Source: Bernardetia sp. ABR2-2B
GTDB taxonomy: Bacteria > Bacteroidota > Bacteroidia > Cytophagales > Bernardetiaceae
NCBI RefSeq assembly: GCF_037126435.1
Contig: NZ_CP147020.1
Location: 4,911,001 to 4,975,000 of the forward strand
Length of the DNA stretch: 64,000 nucleotides
Direction of reading: 5' to 3'
Shown here: positions 28,437 through 36,088 of the stretch, in pieces
Layout: every line of letters starts with the position of its first letter
Numbering within the stretch: the stretch's first letter is position 1
Position numbers and translations under genes: made by a program
Notes under the pieces: model-generated
Databases searched by the model: none
What the model was told of the DNA's origin: nothing
What the model saw: only the letters and a program-made list of their open reading frames with translations

Positions 28437-29262
28437 TATAATTATCAATTTGAGTTAAAGCCTCTAAAGCACCTTTATCAATTCCGATATGAGGAGATTT
28501 TATTTTGAAGTCTTTCGGGTTGATACGGATAATTTTAGCATCATAATTACTCTTCAAAAACCGTGTTTTCATACGAACAGCCTGTACGTGAGAGCCTGAA
28601 CCAATCTCAAAAACAATAATATTTTTTCCTTTATTTTTATCTAAGAATTTCTGAAAATTTTTCTCTTGTGCCTTTGTGCGAGTATTTACGAATGTATCAT
28701 CTCTAAACATATAAACATTCGGACGAGCCATAACTTTTGAATATCCTATTTCTGAACACATTGGAAAACGATTATCAAAAACACCTCCTTGGATAAGCTT
28801 TCCTGTGAGTTTTGTTTTCCAAATTTTATCAGAGAGTTTGTTATCACTACATTGAAAATAAGCTAAAGAACCGTGTAATTCTCTAATTTTTTCTTCCTCA
28901 AAACCAACCTTTTGAAAATGAGAATCGATATTTGAAGTAATGATAAAATAATCTAAACCAAACTTTGAAATCCATTTTTTTAAAATATAAAAACCGTTGT
29001 GAGGTTCTGTGTTTTCATATTCTTCCATTCGCTTTCCAAACAGTTCCCAACTGTAAGCAGGATTTTCTAAAAATGCAGCAGGATTGACAGTTTCAAAAAC
29101 AGTTTTTTCAGTTTCAGATTCTACTTTTCCCCATTGTCCTCCATCTTTTCCACGATAATCTGCCAGTCCAGAATCTACACCCATTCCTGCACCTGCCGTA
29201 ATGACGATAGCATCAGCTTCTTTGAGCCAGTTTTTTATAGTTTCTAAATTTTCTTTTTTCAT
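28417..29262 (-). CDS. Sir2-family NAD-dependent deacylase-like protein
   Basis: A 281-aa protein. The NAD-binding motif is ITAGAGMGVDSGLADYRG, the second motif is TSNIDSHFQKVGF (usual form TQNID) and the catalytic His lies in ELHGS. Sirtuins remove acyl groups from lysines using NAD, yielding O-acyl-ADP-ribose. Oddities: the usual four-cysteine zinc site is reduced to isolated Cys residues (YFQCSD, FPMCSE), and Gln of TQNID is Ser, so a non-canonical activity such as ADP-ribosyl transfer is possible. The ATG at 29262 is preferred over an upstream start at 29331, because the protein fold begins with MKKENLETIKNWL. Confidence 0.85.
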   Translation of the reverse strand: MKKENLETIKNWLKEADAIVITAGAGMGVDSGLADYRGKDGGQWGKVESETEKTVFETVNPAAFLENPAYSWELFGKRMEEYENTEPHNGFYILKKWISKFGLDYFIITSNIDSHFQKVGFEEEKIRELHGSLAYFQCSDNKLSDKIWKTKLTGKLIQGGVFDNRFPMCSEIGYSKVMARPNVYMFRDDTFVNTRTKAQEKNFQKFLDKNKGKNIIVFEIGSGSHVQAVRMKTRFLKSNYDAKIIRINPKDFKIKSPHIGIDKGALEALTQIDNYINDSQN

Positions 29263-29404
29263 CTTGAGTTTTAGATAGTGATTCGTTATTGATTCAATAT
29301 ACAAATTTTTTGCACTGCTTAGAAAATACAATTCTTGATTTGAATCAATGTTTTGAAGCTCAAAGACATGTATTTTTGTGATAAGTAATTAATAATCAAA
29401 CCTG

Positions 29405-29525
29405 TACTACTAGACATTATTCAAATAAATAGGTCATCTATACAAAACCAAAAACAAGTAAAATTGACTACAAACGGTCTGCTTTACGATGACCTATATA
29501 GCAATTATTAAAATGTCTAGTAGTA
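29405..29525. mobile_element. MITE-like element, family T (copy 1)
   Basis: Perfect 14-bp terminal inverted repeats TACTACTAGACATT and AATGTCTAGTAGTA. Inside is a second inverted pair TAGGTCATC (29430-29438) and GATGACCTA (29488-29496). The length is 121 bp, non-coding. A copy with the same outer ends and another interior is at 30281. The two copies bracket the DinB gene. Confidence 0.82.
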
Positions 29526-29552
29526 TAAATCAAACTTTTAAGATTCTTTATT

Positions 29553-30179
29553 ATGAAAATACAGGCATCAAAACTCACTCAAAATTTGATTAATGAAATC
29601 AAAACAGTTCTTCAAAAAACTCAACAATTACAAGGTTTATCGAAGGATGAATTAAATTTTCGTCCGAATACAGAAAGCTGGACAGTCTTGGAGTGTATCG
29701 AACATCTAAACCGTTATAGTGAATTCTATTTACAAGAAATTGAAAAGCGAATTGATGCAAGAATGGATAAAAATAAAGAAAACTCAAACTTTAAAGAAGA
29801 CTATATTTTCAAAAGTGGATTTTTAGGAAATTATTCAGCTAATTCTATGCTTCCAAATAGTAAAGGAAAAAGAGCAGGACAAATCAATAAAATGACAACT
29901 TTTAAAGATAAAAATCCAATTCATAGTGGAGTAGGTAAGCGAGTTTTAGATATTTTTATTGATGACCAAAATGAATTTATACGTCTTTTAGAAAAATCTC
30001 AATATGTAGATTTGAGTAAAACAAAGGTTTCTCTTACACTTCCTCTTCTGAAATTTAATTTAGGAGATACGTTTCGTTTTGTTATCAATCATGAAATCAG
30101 ACATTTTATCCAAATTTCAAAGATTTTATCAGATGAAAGACTAAAAGGCATAAATAGTGAATTAGTAGCTTTTGATTAA
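29553..30179 (+). CDS. DinB-family (DinB_2) protein
   Basis: A 208-aa four-helix DinB/YfiT-like protein. Conserved-type motifs are ESWTVLECIEHLNRYSEFYL near the N-terminus, FIDDQNEFIRLL in the middle and NHEIRHFIQI at the end; the histidines of HLNRY and of HEIRH are the likely divalent metal ligands. The family includes bacillithiol-linked and other metal-dependent transferases, but most members have no known substrate. The gene lies between two family T mobile elements, each about 121 bp. The ATG at 29553 starts 27 bases after the left element. Confidence 0.85.
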   Translation: MKIQASKLTQNLINEIKTVLQKTQQLQGLSKDELNFRPNTESWTVLECIEHLNRYSEFYLQEIEKRIDARMDKNKENSNFKEDYIFKSGFLGNYSANSMLPNSKGKRAGQINKMTTFKDKNPIHSGVGKRVLDIFIDDQNEFIRLLEKSQYVDLSKTKVSLTLPLLKFNLGDTFRFVINHEIRHFIQISKILSDERLKGINSELVAFD

Positions 30180-30194
30180 ATTTGACCGTATTTC

Positions 30195-30264
30195 TAGCTG
30201 CGTAGCTGCGTCCTATTACTATTTTTAGTATTTCTAAGTTTCAATAGAGCGCAGCTACGTAGCT
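30195..30264. repeat. Inverted repeat downstream of the DinB gene
   Basis: AGCTGCGTAGCTGCG and CGCAGCTACGTAGCT pair over 15 positions with one mismatch around a loop of about 40 bases, followed by TTTTTAT. It may act as a terminator for the DinB gene or be a REP-type palindrome; a degenerate fragment (CGCTGCGATGTAGCTA) occurs at 30434. Confidence 0.6.
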
Positions 30265-30280
30265 TTTTATATATTTACCC

Positions 30281-30402
30281 ATACTACTAGACAAAAAAAA
30301 TACGACCTCCCTAAATCCCTCCGAAGGAGAGACTTTGAATAGTATTTTCTCCCCTCCTTTGGAGGGGCTGGGGGAGGTCAAAAGTAAAATGTCTTGTAGT
30401 AT
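30281..30402. mobile_element. MITE-like element, family T (copy 2)
   Basis: Outer ends ATACTACTAGACA and TGTCTTGTAGTAT (one mismatch), the same family as 29405-29525. The interior is different: GACCTCCC at 30304-30311 pairs with GGGAGGTC at 30372-30379, enclosing hairpins CTCC-GAA-GGAG and CCCCTCC-TTT-GGAGGGG. This G/C-rich core looks like the CTCC/GGAGG hairpin repeats common in Bacteroidota. Confidence 0.8.
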
Positions 30403-30502
30403 GATATTTACCCTTATTTTTTCTACAAATAGAACGCTGCGATGTAGCTAAGTTTGATACAAAAGTGAGTGAAAAAATAAGCAAATTCTAAACACCCTAA
30501 CC

Positions 30503-31516
30503 TTATGGTTTTGTTAAATTCAAATCATATAACTTTTCACACAAATTATTAATTTCTTCCTTCTTTACAATCACTTTTAGCCATTCTTTAGGAATTCCTT
30601 TTGTGTGATTTTCTATATCCATTCCATAAAAAAGTCCTGCAATTCCACCCGTTACACAGCCTGTTGTATCAGTATCTTCTCCTAGATTTACAGCTTTCAA
30701 TACGCTTTCAGAATAAGAATCATACTTCAAAAAACACCAAAAACTAGCTTCCAAAGTATGTAAAACATAGCCAGAAGATTTGATAGATTCTTCTTCAAAA
30801 GAAGTTATGTCATTTTTCAAAATTCTATCAAAAAGAGCAATTTCGGTTTTGTTAAAATCAAATTCTGTGGCAAAATCAGTTATCACAACTTGTAATTTTT
30901 CATAGGCTACAAATTTATCTTGTTTTTCGTTTTTCTGAATTTGTTCCAATAAAATCTTAGCAAATTCAGTATAAATAAAACACGAAAAAACAGAGCGAAA
31001 ATGCATGTGCGTAATCGAAGATACTTCGGAAACAAGCTCAAAGCGTTTTTTTATAGAATCTTCAAATAAATAACCTTTATAAAAAACGAGTGGTAAAATT
31101 CGCATCAAAGAACCATTTCCATTCGAATATTCGTCTGCTCCTCCTGCTAAAAGTGGATTTTCTCCTTTTTTCAATCTTTTTATAGCATCTGTTGTAGCAA
31201 TTCCAATATCAAAAACTCTTCCGTGAGGAGTCCAAAAACTCTCATATTTCCATTTTACAAAATTACCTGCAATATCATATATGTCATAAATTGCTTTTTT
31301 ATTTGAGTTTTTGGGAGTAGCTAAACTTTCAGCCAAACAAAATGCCAATGAACTATCATCCGACCATGTTCCTTTTGGTTGATGATGCGTACCAAATTCT
31401 CGCATATCTGTTACTGGATTTTTAGCAATATCTTCTCTGCTTCGAAATTCGACAGGAACACCCAACGCATCGCCAAGAGCAAGACCGAAAAAAGCATCTT
31501 TAATTTTTTGTTTCAT
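30503..31516 (-). CDS. ADP-ribosylglycohydrolase family protein
   Basis: A 337-aa protein of the DraG/ARH family, which removes ADP-ribose from modified proteins or nucleic acids using two Mg ions. The motifs are in order: FFGLALGDALGVPVEF at the N-terminus, the metal ligands in GTWSDDSSLAFCLAESL, NGNGSLMRILPL, and the C-terminal metal site GEDTDTTGCVTGGIAGLFYG. All expected acidic residues are present, so it should be active. The ATG at 31516 is chosen over a TTG at 31534. It is separated from the Sir2 gene by DinB and mobile elements; a link in ADP-ribose turnover is an inference. Confidence 0.92.
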   Translation of the reverse strand: MKQKIKDAFFGLALGDALGVPVEFRSREDIAKNPVTDMREFGTHHQPKGTWSDDSSLAFCLAESLATPKNSNKKAIYDIYDIAGNFVKWKYESFWTPHGRVFDIGIATTDAIKRLKKGENPLLAGGADEYSNGNGSLMRILPLVFYKGYLFEDSIKKRFELVSEVSSITHMHFRSVFSCFIYTEFAKILLEQIQKNEKQDKFVAYEKLQVVITDFATEFDFNKTEIALFDRILKNDITSFEEESIKSSGYVLHTLEASFWCFLKYDSYSESVLKAVNLGEDTDTTGCVTGGIAGLFYGMDIENHTKGIPKEWLKVIVKKEEINNLCEKLYDLNLTKP

Positions 31517-31611
31517 AGAACGAATATAAATCAATTCTTATTAAAATGAAATTCTTATAAAGCCACTATCCCAAATTTCAGTATTCATGTTCTACTACAT
31601 GAAAATAACCT

Positions 31612-32505
31612 TTAAATTTCATTTACTTCTAACCTTTCAACTCTATTTTCTAAATTAGTTTTTGGAATACGGTTTGGAAAATCGGTAATAATGCTATCAA
31701 CTCCCCATTTCATTAATTTTTCCATTTTTTCGGTATCGTTTACTGTCCATGTAAAAACTTTTAAGCCTTTTTGATGCAATTCTGCTATTTTTTTCTTGGT
31801 CAGAAGTCTATAATAAGGAACATAAACTGAAGGAATAAAGTCTAATTTGGCTAAATTCTCTTCAATAGAAAGTTTATTTTCTACCAAAAAACCGATTTCG
31901 AAGTCTATATCTGTATGTTGAGTTTGCTTATGAAGTTCGTTCAAAATATGTATATCAAAAGATTCTACAAGTAATCTATCTTTTATTTTATTATAAAACG
32001 GATATTCTGTAATTTCTTTAATAAATAAAGCGACCATGTCAGAGGGCAAAGGCTGCATGAAACCATACCAAGCTGCATCAGATTTGATTTCCAATGTATA
32101 AAACGGTTTATGTATTCCGTTCTGTAAAACATACTTTTCTATTTCTTCAAAGAAAGTTTTCATTAGAGGTTTTATGGCTGGTAGAGGTTGTTGTTCTGGA
32201 TAGCGAATATGTCCACGTTTGCCACAATCGTATTTTTTTATGGTTTCATAATCCATTCTATAAATATTATGTTTTAGCTTTTCCTTTCTCAAAATAGCTT
32301 CTCCGTTGGGTTTTGAGCAAAATTCGTGAGAAAAATAAGGTTCGTGAGAAAGCAAAAACTGATTCTCTCCTGTCAGAACAATATCAAATTCTAATCCTTG
32401 AATATCGTATTCTAGTGCTTTTTTGAAAGAAGAGATTGTGTTTTCGGGTGCTAGTCCTCGTGCGCCTCTGTGTCCTTGAAAGGTAGTGATGTGTTGTTTT
32501 TTCAT
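31612..32505 (-). CDS. Glycerophosphodiester phosphodiesterase
   Basis: A 297-aa GDPD/PI-PLC-fold enzyme that hydrolyses glycerophosphodiesters to glycerol-3-phosphate and an alcohol. The signature GHRGARGLAPENTISSF with its catalytic His is at the N-terminus, followed by LEFDIVLTGENQFLLSHEP (Ca ligands and second His), EIKSD in the middle and the C-terminal VFTWTVNDTEKMEKLMKWGVDSIITDFP. No signal peptide is seen, so it is probably cytoplasmic. The length is normal. It is on the minus strand upstream of the ADP-ribosylglycohydrolase gene, with a gap of 95 bases. Confidence 0.93.
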   Translation of the reverse strand: MKKQHITTFQGHRGARGLAPENTISSFKKALEYDIQGLEFDIVLTGENQFLLSHEPYFSHEFCSKPNGEAILRKEKLKHNIYRMDYETIKKYDCGKRGHIRYPEQQPLPAIKPLMKTFFEEIEKYVLQNGIHKPFYTLEIKSDAAWYGFMQPLPSDMVALFIKEITEYPFYNKIKDRLLVESFDIHILNELHKQTQHTDIDFEIGFLVENKLSIEENLAKLDFIPSVYVPYYRLLTKKKIAELHQKGLKVFTWTVNDTEKMEKLMKWGVDSIITDFPNRIPKTNLENRVERLEVNEI

Positions 32506-32527
32506 AATTGAGGATAAGTTGTGTTTT

Positions 32528-32555
32528 TTGGTTAGGTAATTTTACAATACATTTG
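32528..32555 (+). promoter_or_regulatory. Promoter of the metal-binding lipoprotein gene
   Basis: TTG at 32528-32530, 17 bases, then TACATTTG at 32548-32555. This fits the Bacteroidota consensus TTG-N17-23-TAnnTTTG and lies 45 bases before the ATG. Confidence 0.65.
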
Positions 32556-32600
32556 TAGAATCAAAGTAATAGAAAAATATCTCTTAAACTTGTACTCTTA

Positions 32601-33542
32601 ATGAATTTATCGAAAATAATTTTATTGTTATCTGTTTTACTTATCTTTTCCCTTGCGAGTTGCATAGAAAAAAAGACAGAACAGACTTCTGAATCTTCTC
32701 AAAACTCTTCCAAAAAACTAGAAATTGTTTGCACAACTGGAATGATTGCTGACCTTGTAAAAAATATTGTAGGCGATTCGGCTAATGTAGAAGCCCTTAT
32801 GGGAGTGGGTGTTGATCCACATTTGTATAAAGCCACTCAAAATGATGTTAGTCGTTTGACAGAAGCTGATATGATTTTTTATAATGGATTGCATTTGGAA
32901 GGAAAAATGGCAGAGATTTTAGAAAAATTCTCTTCTCAAAAATCAGTAACGGCTTTAGGAGATGCGATTGATAAATCTGTATTGAGAGAAGTAGGACAAA
33001 ATACACACGACCCACATATTTGGATGAGCGTCAATCTTTGGAAACAAACGATTCCCTTAGTAGTAAAAGCATTATCTGAAAAGCAACCACATAATGCAGA
33101 ATATTTTGAGAAGCAAAGTAAAGTTTATTTTCAAAAATTAGAAGAATTAAATAAAAAAGTAAGAACTCAAATTTTAGAAATTCCAGAAAATCAGCGTGTT
33201 TTGATTACTTCTCACGATGCTTTTTATTATTTTGGAAAAGAATATGAGATGGAAGTACAGGCATTACAAGGAATTTCGACAGCTTCGGAAGCAGGGATTT
33301 CAGATATGAATAATCTGGTTAACTTTATTGTAGAACGAAAAATAAAAGCTATTTTTGTAGAAAGTTCTATTTCTCCACAAGCTATAAATGCTGTTTTGGA
33401 AGGAGCAAAAAACAAAGGTGCTGATGTAAAGATTGGAGGAACACTTTTTTCTGATGCCATGGGAGCTACTGGAACGCCAGAAGAAAATTATATTGGTATG
33501 ATAGAATTTAATACTAATAAAATGGTGGAGGCTTTGAAGTAG
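32601..33542 (+). CDS. Metal ABC transporter substrate-binding lipoprotein (ZnuA/TroA family)
   Basis: A 313-aa cluster A-I solute-binding protein for Zn or Mn. It has a lipobox (LLIFSLASC), so it is anchored in a membrane. The metal ligands can be placed: His in VDPHLYKAT, His in DPHIWM, His in SHDAFYYFG and Asp in TLFSDAMG, the His3-Asp pattern of TroA-type proteins. The His-rich loop of ZnuA is absent. No ABC permease or ATPase of this system is adjacent, so it is an orphan in the window. It has its own promoter. Confidence 0.9.
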   Translation: MNLSKIILLLSVLLIFSLASCIEKKTEQTSESSQNSSKKLEIVCTTGMIADLVKNIVGDSANVEALMGVGVDPHLYKATQNDVSRLTEADMIFYNGLHLEGKMAEILEKFSSQKSVTALGDAIDKSVLREVGQNTHDPHIWMSVNLWKQTIPLVVKALSEKQPHNAEYFEKQSKVYFQKLEELNKKVRTQILEIPENQRVLITSHDAFYYFGKEYEMEVQALQGISTASEAGISDMNNLVNFIVERKIKAIFVESSISPQAINAVLEGAKNKGADVKIGGTLFSDAMGATGTPEENYIGMIEFNTNKMVEALK

Positions 33543-33592
33543 ATGAAATTTTGATACAGAAAAGACGAATTAATATTTATCAATCAATAAAT

Positions 33593-33759
33593 GTTATCAC
33601 GGTTAATTATTCATGTGTGTTCAGTTCCCCAGAACTGAATAAAAACGCTTCCTCAGAAGCGTGATTAAAGCACAAAATGACGCTTCTGAGGAAGCGACAA
33701 ATTCGTTTGTGAGCAAACGAATGTACAAGAACACCTTATACAAAATTGTCCGTGATAAC
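33593..33759. mobile_element. Composite hairpin element, family G (copy 2)
   Basis: Outer ends GTTATCACGG and CCGTGATAAC are perfect inverted repeats, as in 27586-27696. Inside are TTCAGTTC-CCCA-GAACTGAA (33620-33639), a 17-bp perfect stem formed by 33646-33662 and 33680-33696 (each half is itself a CGCTTC...GAAGCG hairpin), and ATTCGTTTG-TGAG-CAAACGAAT (33701-33722). It is non-coding and ends 21 bases before the FkbM gene. Confidence 0.78.
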
Positions 33760-33780
33760 CTTTAATAAAAACTATTTTCA

Positions 33781-34539
33781 ATGAGAAAAGAATTATTTTA
33801 TAATCCATTGCTTTTAATAGAGCGTTTGGGAGAGATGGCAAGTAAAAAAATGAGAAGAAATAGGCTCAAAAATACGGTTATGACCTCTTTTCACGATGGA
33901 CATATAGAATCATTGGAGATTTTAGAAATGATAAAGAATAATTACCCAAATGGAATAAAAACCATTTTTGATATTGGTGGAAATATAGGAAGCTGGACGC
34001 TTTTGGCAAAGACAATTTTTCCACAAGCAGAAATTCACGCCTTTGAGCCTTTAGAAAAATTTGCAAATATCTTTAAACGAAATACTGAAAAGTTTGATTC
34101 TGTCGCTGTTCATCAATTTGCTTTAGGAAATCAAGAAACAATGAGTGAGATGCACGTAGCAGGTGATTCTTCTAGTTTGTTACCTTTAGGAGATTTGATG
34201 CAAGAACAGTATGCTATTCAATCAAAAGAAAAAACGCAGATTCAAACTGTTATTTTAGATAATTACATAAAAGAAAAAAATATTCCTCAACCTGATTTTA
34301 TAAAATTAGATATTCAAGGTTATGAATTGGAAGCTCTAAAAGGCGCAGAAAATGCAATGAAGAATGCCAAATATGTTTTTATAGAAGTCAGTTTAGAAGA
34401 GTTTTATATAGGGCAACCACTTCTTCATGATGTAGTTGCTTTTATGGCTGAACATAATTTTTATGCAACAGCTCTAAAAAAACAAACTCATGTAGGACAG
34501 CGTTTGTATCAAACTGATATTTTATTCGAGAAAAGATGA
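33781..34539 (+). CDS. FkbM-family SAM-dependent methyltransferase
   Basis: A 252-aa methyltransferase. The SAM-binding segment FDIGGNIGSWTLLAKTIFP and the acidic loop EIHAFEPLEKFANIF are at residues 60-100; the FkbM signature DFIKLDIQGYELEALKGAE is at about 178-196, followed by FIEVSLEEFY. Family members O-methylate sugars, lipids or natural products; the substrate here is unknown. It is a stand-alone gene between a family G element and a terminator. Confidence 0.9.
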   Translation: MRKELFYNPLLLIERLGEMASKKMRRNRLKNTVMTSFHDGHIESLEILEMIKNNYPNGIKTIFDIGGNIGSWTLLAKTIFPQAEIHAFEPLEKFANIFKRNTEKFDSVAVHQFALGNQETMSEMHVAGDSSSLLPLGDLMQEQYAIQSKEKTQIQTVILDNYIKEKNIPQPDFIKLDIQGYELEALKGAENAMKNAKYVFIEVSLEEFYIGQPLLHDVVAFMAEHNFYATALKKQTHVGQRLYQTDILFEKR

Positions 34540-34560
34540 TACAATAACTTTGCTTCTATA

Positions 34561-34600
34561 AAAAAAGAGTTAGATAATTATTTACCTAACTCTTTTTATT
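34561..34600. terminator. Bidirectional terminator between FkbM and pepP genes
   Basis: AAAAAAGAGTTAG and CTAACTCTTTTT form a stem around an AT-rich loop with A and T runs at both ends. The flanking genes converge. Confidence 0.88.
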
Positions 34601-34604
34601 TTTC

Positions 34605-35900
34605 TTATTTCTTGTTCATCAAATCTTCAATTTCTTCTACTTCAATAGGAATATTTCCCATCAGGTCATCGTAGCCATTTTTGGTAACGACAATATCGTT
34701 TTCAAGACGGATTCCAATTTTTTCTTTAGGAATATAAATCCCTGGTTCGACAGTAAATACCATTCCTTCTTCTATTTTTCTATCAAAAGCACCATAATCA
34801 TGAACATTAATTCCTAAATGGTGTGTAGTTCCGTGCATAAAATATTGCTTATACAAAGGATTAGTAGGGTCTTGATTTTTGACTTCTTTTTTGTCTAAAA
34901 GTCCTAACCCAATTAGTTCTTTTTCCATCAAATGTCCTACTTCTTTATGGTATTCATTGAGTGTATTCGATGGATTTAATAATTTCATGGCATCACGCTG
35001 AACACGCAACACAGCATTATACACTTCTTTTTGTCTTTTGGTATATTTTCCACTTACTGGAATTGTTCTTGACATGTCAGAAGCATAACCTGCATATTCT
35101 GCTCCAATATCCAACAAAATAATATCTCCTTTTTTACATATATTATCATTTTGAACATAATGCAAAACACACGAATTTTCTCCTGCTGCAATGATTGGCT
35201 CGTAAGCAAAACCTTTAGAACGGTTTCTTATAAACTCATGTAAAAGTTCGGCTTCAATTTCGTATTCCATTACATTTGGTTTTACAAAAGAAAGCAAACG
35301 ACGAAAACCTTTTTCTGTAATGCTACACGCATGGCGTATTAGTTCTATTTCAGTTTTTTCTTTTATCGCACGAATATTTTGTAAAATAGGTGCGCTTCTC
35401 ATATAGGTATGCAAAGGAAAACGATGCTGCATTTCTTTACGAAAACGGTCATCACGAGTTTCTACTTCTACGCTCTGTCTAGTATGTTCGTTGGTTGTGA
35501 GATAAACATTTTGAGCAGGGAAAATCAAAAATTGCTGCAAAACAGACCAAAACTGACTTGTCCAAAATACTGTTTTGATGCCTGACTGTTTGGTCGCAGC
35601 TTCTTTAGTGAGCTTTTCTCCTTCCCAAACTTTAATATGTTCGTTGGTTTCCTTGACAAACAAAACCTCTCTGTATTTTTCGTCTTTTGCATCTGGAAAA
35701 AGAACTAAAATTGTTTCTTCTTGGTCAATTCCTGTCAAATAATAAATATCCGAATGCTGGACAAAAGGCATTGTACCGTCAGCACTTGTCGGCATAATAT
35801 CATTTGAATTAAAAATGGCAATCGAATTGGAGAGTAACCCTTTTGTAAATTTTTTACGATTTTTTTCGAAAAGTTTGCTTTTTATAGGTTCGTGTCGCAT
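34605..35900 (-). CDS. pepP: Xaa-Pro aminopeptidase (M24B)
   Basis: A 431-aa metalloprotease that removes an N-terminal residue before proline. It has the N-terminal creatinase-type domain (about 1-165, MPTSADGTMPFVQHSDIYYLTGI) and the pita-bread catalytic domain with metal ligands in ILLDIGAEYAGYASDMSRT (two Asp), HGTTHHLGINVHD (His), VEPGIYI (Glu) and IRLENDIVV (Glu). No signal peptide; it is cytoplasmic. It has its own promoter and a terminator shared with the convergent FkbM gene. Confidence 0.93.
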   Translation of the reverse strand: MRHEPIKSKLFEKNRKKFTKGLLSNSIAIFNSNDIMPTSADGTMPFVQHSDIYYLTGIDQEETILVLFPDAKDEKYREVLFVKETNEHIKVWEGEKLTKEAATKQSGIKTVFWTSQFWSVLQQFLIFPAQNVYLTTNEHTRQSVEVETRDDRFRKEMQHRFPLHTYMRSAPILQNIRAIKEKTEIELIRHACSITEKGFRRLLSFVKPNVMEYEIEAELLHEFIRNRSKGFAYEPIIAAGENSCVLHYVQNDNICKKGDIILLDIGAEYAGYASDMSRTIPVSGKYTKRQKEVYNAVLRVQRDAMKLLNPSNTLNEYHKEVGHLMEKELIGLGLLDKKEVKNQDPTNPLYKQYFMHGTTHHLGINVHDYGAFDRKIEEGMVFTVEPGIYIPKEKIGIRLENDIVVTKNGYDDLMGNIPIEVEEIEDLMNKK

Positions 35901-35937
35901 AAAGTGAGAATAGAATTATAGTTATTTTGAGTTTTTT

Positions 35938-35966
35938 CAAAAGTACAAAAAAATCTATTACAACAA
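35938..35966 (-). promoter_or_regulatory. Promoter of pepP
   Basis: Read on the minus strand: TTG (complement of 35964-35966), 18 bases, then TACTTTTG (complement of 35938-35945). This fits TTG-N17-23-TAnnTTTG and lies 38 bases before the ATG. Confidence 0.65.
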
Positions 35967-36088
35967 CAGACAGCGTTCGTAAGAAGCAATTAATAAAGAT
36001 TAAATAAGTCTAAGATACTATTTCTTATGGATTTATTTATAATTGATGAATCTATTTTTTTGTGATAATCTCTGGTAGTATTCAACTT

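Noticed and set aside
28417-29262. Sir2 gene as part of a Thoeris- or ThsA-like phage defence system
   Set aside because: No SLOG, TIR or other effector domain and no partner defence gene is adjacent.
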